Source: Actinomycetes bacterium (GTDB taxonomy: Bacteria; Actinomycetota; Acidimicrobiia; Acidimicrobiales; Palsa-688). Taken from it: 5,925 bases of DNA. This document shows, piece by piece, positions 1 to 4,691 of the stretch (the stretch's first letter is position 1; each line of letters opens with the position of its first letter). The position numbers and the translations under genes were made by a program. A model generated the notes under the pieces. It was not told where the DNA came from, did no database searches, and saw nothing but the letters and a program-made list of their open reading frames with translations. The DNA lies in the NCBI GenBank assembly GCA_021798075.1, contig JAJZYO010000139.1, forward strand, positions 1-5,925, written 5' to 3'.

Positions 1-1221
1 ACCGCTATGGCCGGCGACCGCCAGCTGCGAGCCCCGCTCGTCCTGGGCGGACCAGGACCGCCCGCCATCGCTTGTCCACCAGACCTGGCCCTGGCACGGC
101 CCATTGGCTCCCATGGTGCAGCCGCCGGCCAACGCCACGCCGTGCGTCGCATCGTAGAAATGCAGCTCGCCGAACGGCCCCCCGTACCCCTCGCCCGGTA
201 CGGCCGCGCTCTTGGCCGTGGCGAACACCTGTGACCAGCGGCGGCCCCCGTCGGCCGTCGACAGCACCGCGAGCTGGGGGGCCAGGCCGTACTTGGCGTA
301 GTTGCCTCCGCCCGCGTAGCCCCGGCCGGGCGTGGGGAACGAAAGCGAGGTGAGCATGTAGCCAGCGCACGTCCCGGGGACCGCCCGCCAGCTGGCCCCG
401 GCGTCGGAGGTCCGCCAGATCTGGCTGGTACAGCGACGAAGCTCCGAGCCGGTGGCTGAGAGCGCGCTCAGTCCCGTGGCAAAGCCGTGGGTGGCGTCGA
501 CGAAGGCGAGCCCTCCGCTGGGTGTGCCGCCGGGGAAGGGCACGGGCGCCCAACGCCGGCCCCCGTCGGTGGTGCGGAAGAGCAGCCCCGGCGACGCTGC
601 GTCCTCGCCGTACATGGCGTTCGGGTAGGCGAAGCCCACCCGCTGGTTGGCGAAGTACAGCGTCGAGGTGGCCCAGTACCAGGCGGCACCACCGCCTTGG
701 GCGGCTCGGGCAGTTGCCGTCGGGAGAGAGATCGCAACCGGTACCTCGTGCCAGGAGTCCCCGCCGTCGGCGCTCTCCACGAGGAGCGGGCCACGCCTCC
801 CCACGCCTGCGGCGACCACCGCACCGGCGATCGTCCCCACCCAATGGAGCACGATGTCACGGCCCCGCCAGACCGTCGCCCAGCTCTCCCCGCCGTCGGT
901 GGTGCGCTGCAGCACGCTCGTGGCGCCAGCGGCATAGCCAGAGGTCTGGGGCTCGGGGACGGCGGCCAGGTAGCCCGTCTGCGCGGACGTGAAGACCAGG
1001 CCTATCTGGCCGCTCGCCGGCCCCGCCGATGCCACAACGCTGGGTGGAGGGACGCTGGCCGTCCCCCGCGAGACGATGTCAAGCGGCAACGAAGGCACCG
1101 TCGTGGTCGTCGTCGATTCGGCCGAAGCCTTGCTCGCGGCCGCGGGCAGGGGGCCGCACAGGCTCGCCACCAGGGCTGCACAGCAGGCCCAGAAGGCAGG
1201 CCGTTTCGCGCCAGACGTCAT
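1..1221 (-). CDS. Secreted BNR/Asp-box repeat (YCF48/sialidase-like propeller) protein, C-terminus cut by window edge
   Basis: The frame is open from ATG at 1221 to the left edge, giving 407 residues and no stop, so the 3' end is missing. The N-terminus looks like a Sec signal peptide: K6/R7, a hydrophobic stretch at about 8-29, and a possible cleavage after an A-S-A at 32-34. A Thr-rich linker follows (37-41). The mature part carries six Asp-box motifs of the S/T-x-D-x-G-x-x-W type at about 107-114, 150-157, 217-224, 271-278, 322-329 and 383-390, spaced 43-67 residues. They alternate with short 'G-F/Y-A'-type strands such as HGFATG. Regular Asp boxes are known from sialidase, Vps10 and YCF48-type beta-propellers, where they are structural. 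I see no catalytic signature, so enzyme activity should not be assumed; an extracellular binding or scaffolding role is inference. C264, C285, C368 and C376 could form disulfides. The start is supported by the signal peptide. AGAGGAGG directly abuts the ATG, closer than usual for a ribosome-binding site. There is no convincing lipobox. Confidence 0.88.
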   Translation of the reverse strand, partial: MTSGAKRPAFWACCAALVASLCGPLPAAASKASAESTTTTTVPSLPLDIVSRGTASVPPPSVVASAGPASGQIGLVFTSAQTGYLAAVPEPQTSGYAAGATSVLQRTTDGGESWATVWRGRDIVLHWVGTIAGAVVAAGVGRRGPLLVESADGGDSWHEVPVAISLPTATARAAQGGGAAWYWATSTLYFANQRVGFAYPNAMYGEDAASPGLLFRTTDGGRRWAPVPFPGGTPSGGLAFVDATHGFATGLSALSATGSELRRCTSQIWRTSDAGASWRAVPGTCAGYMLTSLSFPTPGRGYAGGGNYAKYGLAPQLAVLSTADGGRRWSQVFATAKSAAVPGEGYGGPFGELHFYDATHGVALAGGCTMGANGPCQGQVWWTSDGGRSWSAQDERGSQLAVAGHSG

Positions 1222-1254
1222 CCTCCTCTGAACCCTTGCGACGGGGCCTTGGTT

Positions 1255-1271
1255 CCCGCTGCGGTAGCGGG
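1255..1271 (-). promoter_or_regulatory. Hairpin in the putative 5' leader of the BNR gene
   Basis: CCCGCT (1255-1260) and AGCGGG (1266-1271) form a perfect 6-bp stem with a 5-nt loop, 33 nt upstream of the BNR gene's ATG. It would lie in the mRNA leader if transcription starts further upstream. A second short palindrome, GCCGT-C-ACGGC, sits at 1304-1314. I see no clear -10/-35 pair. A regulatory role is inference; short GC hairpins arise easily in such DNA. Confidence 0.25.
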
Positions 1272-1333
1272 GGCGGCTGGCGCCCACGAAGACGGGCAAC
1301 TCTGCCGTCACGGCAAGAACTCCTGAGCGCTGC

Positions 1334-1516
1334 TTGTGGGTGGAACCAGGGGCGGACGCCGGGGCCAGCTGGTCGCTGGTCACCTCGGGCCTGCCGAGGT
1401 CGGCCAGCCCGGCCGTCGACTTCGTCAACCGAGAAACGAGTTGGTTGAGCGCCGGCCGCCTGCTCGATAGACAACCGACGGGCGGGAGGACCTGGTCGCC
1501 GGTAGCCCTCGCTCCT
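1334..1516 (+). pseudogene. Decayed fragment of a second BNR/Asp-box repeat gene
   Basis: The plus-strand frame through 1334-1516 reads as two BNR repeats. A first Asp-box-like unit, GADAGASW, lies at about 1349-1372. A strand unit follows at 1412-1456 (AVDFVN, then TSWLSAG). A second, degenerate unit, PTGGRTWSPV, lies at 1475-1504, where the usual Asp is missing. Spacing of about 42 residues between the two Trp-ending motifs matches the family, and DAGASW is identical to residues 273-278 of the intact BNR protein on the other strand. The frame has no ATG, no ribosome-binding site and a stop at 1265-1267. After about 1516 it becomes Arg/Ser-rich with no further repeat. I read it as a relic of a related gene, inverted relative to the intact one. 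It is not simply a shadow, since the intact gene ends at 1221. It could also be chance, but the motif order makes that less likely. Confidence 0.5.
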
Positions 1517-1652
1517 GCCGTTCCTCGGGGGAGGCACCGGCGGAGCTTGTCGGGCTCCAGCTCTCGACCTCTCGACGTAGAGCGCCGGGCGCGACGCCGA
1601 GGCGGAGGGCGCGCGAGCAGTCCCCCGGAGGTGGCGAGGTGAGCCCTGTTCA

Positions 1653-1665
1653 GCAGCCGAGCTGC
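1653..1665 (-). terminator. Possible weak terminator hairpin after the multi-HTH gene
   Basis: GCAGC-CGA-GCTGC forms a perfect 5-bp stem with a 3-nt loop, 7 nt beyond the TGA of the 1673-2347 gene. No U-tract follows, so it is at best a weak or factor-assisted terminator. Confidence 0.25.
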
Positions 1666-1672
1666 CTGAGGT

Positions 1673-2347
1673 TCACAGGACCGTGCCGTCAGCCCCCGCG
1701 CCAGGCTGGTGGCCGGCACCGCAGGGCACGTCGAGCGAGCGGGTCTCCTCGGTGAAGGTGACCCACCCGGCGTCGCGCAGCGCGCGGACCGTCGCTTCGC
1801 CTAACCGACACGGCCAGCCCATCGCCGCACAGAGCTCTGACCAGAGCGGCCCTTCTCCGTGCTCGGCCCGCCACGCCCGAACCCACTCTGCTGCCCTCGC
1901 CCCATCGGCTTCGACGAACTGGCGGGCGCGCTCAGCTCGGGCCTTCCTGGCTGCCTTGCTCTCGGCCCAGGTGGCCACACGGCCTCGCACGGCGGCCTCG
2001 GTGGGGGTGTGCCCCTCCCGGCGCAGGGCGTACCAGGCGGCCCGTGCCAAGCGGTCCGCCGGTCGGCCCACCGCCTCTTTCTGCCCGGGCCCTTTCTGCC
2101 CGGGCCCTTGCTTTGGCTGTGGCGGTGCCTGGTCGTCTGTGCCCTTGTCAGGTCGGCGAGCGCCCAGCGCAGCGACCTGGCGCCTAGCCTCCTCGGGGGC
2201 CCAGCCCATCGCCGCCGACACCTCGGCGAGCGTCGGCAAACGCCCCTCCCGGCGCCGCCAGTCGGCCAACAACCTTTTCAGCTGGTCGTCGAGGCTGAGA
2301 GTGAGCGGCGCCGGCTTCGACGGAGAACGTGAGAGCTTGGTGGCCAC
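1673..2347 (-). CDS. Putative DNA-binding protein with repeated helix-turn-helix-like units
   Basis: This 224-residue protein starts at GTG (2347-2345) and ends at TGA (1673). I do not recognise a named family. Three related segments can be lined up. Unit 1 (about 26-62) contains EGRLPTLAEVSAAMGW followed by a helix. Unit 2 (about 102-140) contains EGHTPTEAAVRGRVATW followed by a charged helix. Unit 3 (about 154-206) contains GPLWSELCAAMGW, a recognition-helix-like segment, and a wing-like strand GWVTFTEETRSLDV. Units 1 and 3 share 'E-V/L-S/C-AAMGW' and resemble LexA-type winged helices; unit 2 is more like the KfrA-type N-terminal HTH. A Pro/Gln/Gly linker (71-92) joins units 1 and 2 and holds GPGQK twice. 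There are no membrane segments or signal peptide. A DNA-binding or regulatory role is inferred from fold-like patterns only. The gene is divergent from the GNAT gene. TACAAC lies exactly six nt before the GTG, which would suit a leaderless transcript; no good Shine-Dalgarno sequence is visible. The composition is Arg/Ala-rich, as expected for high-GC DNA. Confidence 0.72.
   Translation of the reverse strand: MATKLSRSPSKPAPLTLSLDDQLKRLLADWRRREGRLPTLAEVSAAMGWAPEEARRQVAALGARRPDKGTDDQAPPQPKQGPGQKGPGQKEAVGRPADRLARAAWYALRREGHTPTEAAVRGRVATWAESKAARKARAERARQFVEADGARAAEWVRAWRAEHGEGPLWSELCAAMGWPCRLGEATVRALRDAGWVTFTEETRSLDVPCGAGHQPGAGADGTVL
2078..2107. repeat. 15-bp tandem duplication, in frame (GPGQK x2)
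   Basis: TTTCTGCCCGGGCCC occurs twice without interruption (2078-2092, 2093-2107). On the minus strand it encodes the pentapeptide GPGQK twice inside the linker of the multi-HTH protein. As a multiple of three it keeps the frame; it is probably a replication-slippage product in a flexible linker. Confidence 0.85.
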
Positions 2348-2413
2348 AACCCAGTTGTAGTCGCCCGTGGCGAGAAGAGGGTGGACCTGGTTCGTTGGTC
2401 GCCCACGATGGGC
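2346..2413. promoter_or_regulatory. Divergent promoter region between the multi-HTH and GNAT genes
   Basis: About 60 bp separate the GTG of the minus-strand gene from the ATG of the plus-strand gene, so both promoters must overlap or lie close together. Two short palindromes sit at the two gene starts: ACAAC-CCA-GTTGT (2346-2358) over the GTG, and GCCCA-CGA-TGGGC (2401-2413) over the ATG. On the minus strand TACAAC (2354-2359) is positioned as a -10 for a leaderless start. No strong -35 is seen. Binding by the adjacent HTH protein is a guess from divergence alone. Confidence 0.35.
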
Positions 2414-2938
2414 ACGATCGAAGTTGTGAACATCCGGCTCGCTGTTGTGGGCGACTCAAGGGGCATCGGGCTGGTACATGTCCGCTCGTGGCAGGCGGCT
2501 TACAAGGGCCTCGTCCCCGAGGACTACCTGGACGGGCTCGACCCCGTCCAGCGGGGCCAAGCCTGGGCTGACTACCTGAGCGAGGGCCACCAAGCAGGCG
2601 AGGCGGTCTTCGTCGCTGAAGCAGACAGCAAGGTGGTCGGCTTCGCGAGCGTCGGGCCGTCGCGCGATGAAGATGCCAGCGCGCAAGGGGAGGTGCGGGC
2701 CATCTACCTGCTCGCCGAGTTCTGGGGCCGGGGGCTTGGCAGGGCGCTCATGAGCGCAGCCCTCGAGAGCCTCCCGGGCTCTGGGTTTACAGAGGCGACG
2801 CTCTGGGTGCTGGGCACGAACGAGCGGGCGCGCCGCTTCTACGAGGCGGCCGGCTTGGCCCCCGACGGGGCGAGCAAAGAGGACAGCAGCCGTGGCTTCC
2901 CCATGACAGAGGTCCGTTACCGACGCAGGCTCAGCTGA
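2408..2938 (+). CDS. GNAT family N-acetyltransferase
   Basis: The 176-residue protein spans one complete GNAT domain and should transfer an acetyl group from acetyl-CoA to an amine of a small molecule or protein; the substrate cannot be told from sequence. Seen directly: an N-terminal strand and helix typical of the family (NIRLAVVGD, then HVRSWQAAYKGLVPEDYLDGL at 24-44); a central strand AVFVAEADSKVVGFASV (66-82); motif A with the acetyl-CoA pyrophosphate loop R-G-L-G-R-A at about 108-113 after EVRAIYLL; and motif B with TLWVLGTNERARRFYEAAGL (131-150), where the Asn and Tyr are typical. Its length is normal for the family. The start is uncertain. ATG 2408 is used here. GTG 2426 would give the canonical M-N-I-R beginning, and GTG 2381 has AGAAGAGG abutting it with no spacing. 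No well-placed Shine-Dalgarno sequence precedes 2408. It is divergent from the HTH gene and 49 nt ahead of the next plus-strand frame. Confidence 0.93.
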   Translation: MGTIEVVNIRLAVVGDSRGIGLVHVRSWQAAYKGLVPEDYLDGLDPVQRGQAWADYLSEGHQAGEAVFVAEADSKVVGFASVGPSRDEDASAQGEVRAIYLLAEFWGRGLGRALMSAALESLPGSGFTEATLWVLGTNERARRFYEAAGLAPDGASKEDSSRGFPMTEVRYRRRLS

Positions 2939-2973
2939 CTTGGCGACCTTGGTGTCAGTCACAAGTCCCCACG

Positions 2974-2979
2974 AGGAGG
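2974..2979 (+). promoter_or_regulatory. Strong ribosome-binding site before the 2988 start
   Basis: AGGAGG lies 8 nt upstream of ATG 2988. This is the best-spaced Shine-Dalgarno sequence in the window and marks 2988 as a genuine, or formerly genuine, translation start although the frame it opens stops after 19 codons. Confidence 0.55.
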
Positions 2980-2987
2980 GCGGGGCC

Positions 2988-3174
2988 ATGTCGGTTTTTC
3001 GAGATCGCCCACCAAGACAGCTTGGTTGGCAAGCTCACCCGCTTTGACTGGGTGCCCGCACTGATCGGTGCCGTTCCGGAGGACTTCGTCCACATCGGTG
3101 ACATGGCCTGGCGGCCGATCCAGCACCGCGTGACCTGGCGCGGCACGCTCACTCTCCTGGGCGGTTTGTGTTGA
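2988..3174 (+). pseudogene. Short gene broken by a one-base frameshift in a T5 run
   Basis: ATG 2988 has a well-spaced AGGAGG, but its own frame ends after 19 codons. If one T of the T5 run at 2995-2999 is dropped, the reading continues MSVFEIAHQD, then VGKLTRFDWV, through VPEDFVHIGDMAWRPIQH, to TGA at 3172-3174, giving about 61 residues. Past the T-run this second frame has strongly G/C third positions and an ordinary amino-acid mix (acidic, aromatic and aliphatic residues), unlike the Arg/Pro-rich shadow frames nearby. It has no start codon of its own except a TTG at 3022 without a ribosome-binding site. Three readings fit: a recent pseudogene, a sequencing error in the homopolymer of an intact 61-residue gene, or (less likely) programmed frameshifting. 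I do not recognise the protein. It ends 31 nt before the next gene on the same strand, so the two may once have been a unit. Confidence 0.5.
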
Positions 3175-3205
3175 TTGCGGGGCCCTCGCGTACGATGGCG
3201 ACGCC
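3166..3205 (+). promoter_or_regulatory. Putative near-leaderless promoter of the 153-residue unknown
   Basis: TACGAT (3191-3196) matches the TANNNT -10 pattern and ends 9 nt before ATG 3206. Transcription would then start about 3201-3206, leaving a leader of a few nt or none. This agrees with the absence of any Shine-Dalgarno sequence. TTGTGT (3166-3171) is a possible -35 with a long 19-nt spacer; TTGATT (3171-3176) would be too close. The -35 is therefore doubtful. Confidence 0.45.
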
Positions 3206-3667
3206 ATGAGCTACGCGGTCGACTTCGTCAACGTGTCCACCACCGGCCTGGAGTCGTCCCCGGTGGCGCCTGCGCTGGCTGGCCTGCGGGCGAACGAAGC
3301 TCGCTACTTCAAGAACAAGTATGACTTCGTGTTCACCGTCGAACCGGCGGACAGGGCCAAAGAGATCGTCGACTGGGTCCATCGCATCCTGAAGGTGGAG
3401 CGCGATATCGCCATCGCCTCGCCCCCGTTGGAGGTAGCTGCCGTCGAGGTCGAGAACGTCCGGTGGCCGTACGTGTTCTACGAGAACGGGCTCTCTATAA
3501 ACGTTATGTACGCTCGCGACGACCCGAAGAAGCGAGCGGTTGGGTTCAAGCTTTCCGAAGGCATGGAGGTCCCCGCCGAACTCGGTGCCTTCAAATTCGC
3601 GCGACAAAAGTCGAAGCTGGCCGGGACGATCCGCGGCTCGTACTTCGTCATCAAGGGCGAGTACTGA
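3206..3667 (+). CDS. Hypothetical protein, 153 residues, unrecognised
   Basis: I do not recognise this protein. It is predicted soluble: no signal peptide, no membrane segment, balanced charge, no Cys. The N-terminal 30 residues (MSYAVDFVNVST onward) are small and hydrophobic. A segment of probable strand and helix follows (YDFVFTVEPADRAKEIVDWVHRIL, 40-63 with interior charged residues), then strands around 80-101 (PLEVAAVEVENVRWPYVFYENGLSINVMYA region) and a basic C-terminal third ending in a strand-like GSYFVIKGEY. An alpha/beta fold is likely but no catalytic motif is evident. Start ATG 3206 is chosen because a -10-like TACGAT precedes it and no upstream in-frame start has a ribosome-binding site; ATG 3195 is out of frame. 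The gene is less GC-rich than its neighbours (for example around 3495-3510 and 3540-3600), which hints at separate ancestry. It lies 31 nt after the frameshifted small gene and is convergent with vapBC. Confidence 0.75.
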   Translation: MSYAVDFVNVSTTGLESSPVAPALAGLRANEARYFKNKYDFVFTVEPADRAKEIVDWVHRILKVERDIAIASPPLEVAAVEVENVRWPYVFYENGLSINVMYARDDPKKRAVGFKLSEGMEVPAELGAFKFARQKSKLAGTIRGSYFVIKGEY

Positions 3668-3730
3668 GCCCACCGGCGGTTCCCTGTAACCCTGCACCGA
3701 GAACGGAAAAAGGCTGCCGACAGAGGATGT

Positions 3731-3810
3731 GGCACCATGCCTTGGGACACGTCAGCATTGCAGTGCTATGAGTTCGAGTCTTCAGGTTCCCTAGGCACCA
3801 TTCAGGTTCC
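3731..3810. repeat. Cluster of short repeats in the 3668-3895 intergenic region
   Basis: No gene is supported between 3668 and 3895. TTCAGGTTCC occurs at 3781-3790 and 3801-3810, exactly 20 bp apart, so the two copies face the same side of the helix. GGCACCAT occurs at 3731-3738 and 3794-3801. A near-perfect 14-bp palindrome (12 of 14 positions) covers 3754-3767. The region is at the convergent ends of a plus- and a minus-strand gene, so a promoter role is not obvious. Possible readings are a protein-binding site or an eroded end of a mobile element; no transposase or terminal inverted repeat was found. Confidence 0.45.
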
Positions 3811-3895
3811 TGTGTCCGCAAGCACGTAGCCAGCCGTCGGGCCAGACGAGCACGGCAGCTGCGGTCGGCGTCGCTCGCCGGTCAAAGGAGGCCCG

Positions 3896-4315
3896 TCAGC
3901 GGGACGGAGACCCCGGCGGTTGGGGGTCGGGAGCGGGGGCGACGGTGACGTGGCGCCGGCGTGCCGCCTTGGCCAGGTGCTTGTCGAAAGTGGCCAGGGT
4001 GGAGCCGGTGAACAGCGCGGTGTCGAGTGCGCAGCAGTCGGGGAGCTTCAAGCCTGAGCTCGCCCGCAGGTTGGCCAGCCGGAGCGCTTCGCCGTCGGGG
4101 CGCTCCGCGACCCGGATGCCGATGGCGAGCAGGTCGTCGAGCATCTCCTGGCCACGTCCTGCCCTGGCGCCGCCGACGAGGACCTCGGCGAGGTTCAACG
4201 AGTGCATGAGGAAGTCCGAGGCTCTCGCCTCCTCCAGGTAGGCGGTGGCGGCGTGGTGGTGGGGATCGTGCGGGGAGAGATGGGCTACCACCACGCTGGC
4301 GTCGAGGGTGATCAC
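3896..4315 (-). CDS. vapC: VapC-type PIN-domain ribonuclease toxin
   Basis: The 139-residue product is a full-length PIN domain. VapC toxins are Mg2+-dependent RNases, usually cutting tRNA or rRNA, and are held inactive by the cognate VapB. The acidic active-site set is visible: D5 in MITLDASVVV, E44 in LNLAEVLVG, D93 in GLKLPDCCAL, with D98 nearby, and D111 in LATFDKHLAKAAR. Spacing fits the VapC family (about 125-140 residues). The last 15 or so residues (APAPDPQPPGSPSR) are a Pro-rich tail beyond the core fold. The start is GTG 4315, and its GTGA overlaps the TGA of the antitoxin gene by 4 nt, implying translational coupling. Its target RNA cannot be inferred. No damage is seen, so the toxin is probably active. 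Confidence 0.93.
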   Translation of the reverse strand: MITLDASVVVAHLSPHDPHHHAATAYLEEARASDFLMHSLNLAEVLVGGARAGRGQEMLDDLLAIGIRVAERPDGEALRLANLRASSGLKLPDCCALDTALFTGSTLATFDKHLAKAARRRHVTVAPAPDPQPPGSPSR

Positions 4316-4575
4316 TCGGGCCAGTCCTCACGCAGCTCGCTCAGGTAGGTGCGACTGAAGACGCCCTCGTACTTGCCGCTCGTGGCCTGGATCGCTTCCT
4401 GGCGGCGGCGGCCTGCGTCACTGCCTTCCCGCTCGAGGGCGGCGCTGCCGGCCTCGACCAGGCGTACCAGCAGCTTGGAGCGTGGTTCGCCCGGCCACCG
4501 CCGCGCTGCGATGTCCAAGGCGCGTCCTATGCCAGCGGTCTCGGTTATCTGGTAGCGGGGCTTCACCGTCGGCAC
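4312..4575 (-). CDS. vapB: VapB-like ribbon-helix-helix-type antitoxin
   Basis: This 87-residue protein is encoded immediately upstream of the PIN toxin. After a short N-terminus, KPRYQIT (about 5-11) looks like the DNA-binding strand. Two helices follow: GIGRALDIAARRW (about 14-26) and RSKLLVRLVEAGSAALE (about 32-48). This is the arrangement of a ribbon-helix-helix dimerisation and DNA-binding domain. The C-terminal half (about 50-87, ending in YLSELREDWPE) is acidic and aromatic, as expected for the segment that wraps the toxin and blocks its active site. I chose GTG 4575. A -10-like TACACT ends 7 nt before it, and an operator-like palindrome lies just upstream; the longer alternative GTG 4626 would put promoter and operator inside the coding region. 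GTG 4566 is another possible start. VapB normally represses its own operon together with VapC. Confidence 0.88.
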   Translation of the reverse strand: MPTVKPRYQITETAGIGRALDIAARRWPGEPRSKLLVRLVEAGSAALEREGSDAGRRRQEAIQATSGKYEGVFSRTYLSELREDWPE

Positions 4576-4582
4576 GACGAAA

Positions 4583-4612
4583 AGTGTACCACCAAGAGCA
4601 GTAGTGGTACAC
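4583..4612 (-). promoter_or_regulatory. vapBC promoter with perfect inverted-repeat operator
   Basis: GTGTACCAC (4584-4592) and GTGGTACAC (4604-4612) are perfect 9-bp inverted arms separated by 11 bp, so their centres are 20 bp (two helical turns) apart, suited to two antitoxin dimers on one DNA face. On the minus strand TACACT (4588-4583) is a good -10 and overlaps the gene-proximal arm; transcription would begin at or just before GTG 4575. The -35 is weak (TGTACC with a 17-bp spacer falls in the distal arm). Binding by VapB/VapBC would block RNA polymerase directly. The palindrome is seen; its function is inferred from the family's usual autoregulation. Confidence 0.75.
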
Positions 4613-4639
4613 CTGTCAGATTTCACCGCCCGCCACAGT

Positions 4640-4691
4640 TAGGGCCCGAATCCATCATGCCCGAGCCCGTGCCGGCCTCCCACGGGCCCTA
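4640..4691 (-). terminator. Nested inverted repeats at the helicase 3' end, possible terminator
   Basis: GCCCGTG (4665-4671) and CACGGGC (4681-4687) form a perfect 7-bp GC stem with a 9-nt loop, right after the helicase stop codon (4689-4691). An outer pair, TAGGGCCCG (4640-4648) and CGGGCCCTA (4683-4691), is also perfect and shares the right-hand arm, so only one of the two stems can form at once. No U-tract follows on the minus strand. It could end helicase transcription before the vapBC promoter, but it is a weak candidate. Confidence 0.4.

Larger units (their letters stand above)
1222..1672. other. Gene-poor stretch between the BNR gene and the multi-HTH gene
   Basis: No intact gene is supported here. 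The stretch contains the leader of the minus-strand BNR gene (ribosome-binding site at 1222-1229, hairpin at 1255-1271), a plus-strand relic of a BNR-repeat gene (about 1334-1516), a tandem 8-bp duplication CTCTCGAC x2 at 1561-1576, and a small hairpin just past the stop of the 1673-2347 gene. Open frames running through it on the minus strand have arginine/proline-rich translations without domain character and are taken as chance frames of GC-rich DNA. Confidence 0.6.

Noticed and set aside
1..90. Possible lipoprotein signal in the BNR protein (Cys at residue 22)
   Set aside because: The residue before the Cys is Leu, not G/A/S, so the lipobox rule is not met. An ordinary Sec signal peptide fits better.
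5..935. Other minus-strand open frames (5-844 and 468-935) over the BNR gene
   Set aside because: They are out of frame with the Asp-box protein and are Arg-rich. The true gene has no stop inside the window.
487..1326. Long plus-strand open frame of 279 codons opposite the BNR gene
   Set aside because: Its translation is Arg/Gly/Pro-rich with no domain character and it lies antisense to a frame with a signal peptide and six clear Asp boxes. It is a chance frame of GC-rich DNA.
1079..1537. Minus-strand open frame spanning the BNR start and the intergenic region
   Set aside because: It overlaps the signal-peptide coding region in another frame, is Arg/Pro-rich, and has no supported ribosome-binding site.
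1683..2360. Plus-strand open frame of 225 codons opposite the multi-HTH gene
   Set aside because: It is rich in Ser/Pro/Arg/Ala with no pattern. The minus-strand reading shows repeated HTH-like units and a divergent layout with GNAT.
2948..2965. Bulged hairpin 9 nt after the GNAT stop as a terminator
   Set aside because: The stem is short, needs a bulged G, and has no U-tract after it. It is too weak to call.
1415..3232. Identical 15-mer GTCGACTTCGTCAAC at 1415-1429 and 3218-3232, both read as VDFVN
   Set aside because: The flanks share nothing beyond an Ala codon. The same preferred codons for the same five residues can recur by chance, so no recombination is inferred.
3768..3785. tRNA T-arm-like string GAGTTCGAGTC
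   Set aside because: The flanking bases do not form a 5-bp T stem and no acceptor or anticodon arm is present upstream. It supports neither a tRNA gene nor an attachment site.
3866..3907. Two 5-bp GC hairpins around the vapC stop (CGGCG/CGCCG and CCGTC/GACGG)
   Set aside because: Stems of this size are expected by chance in such DNA and no T-run follows in either direction.
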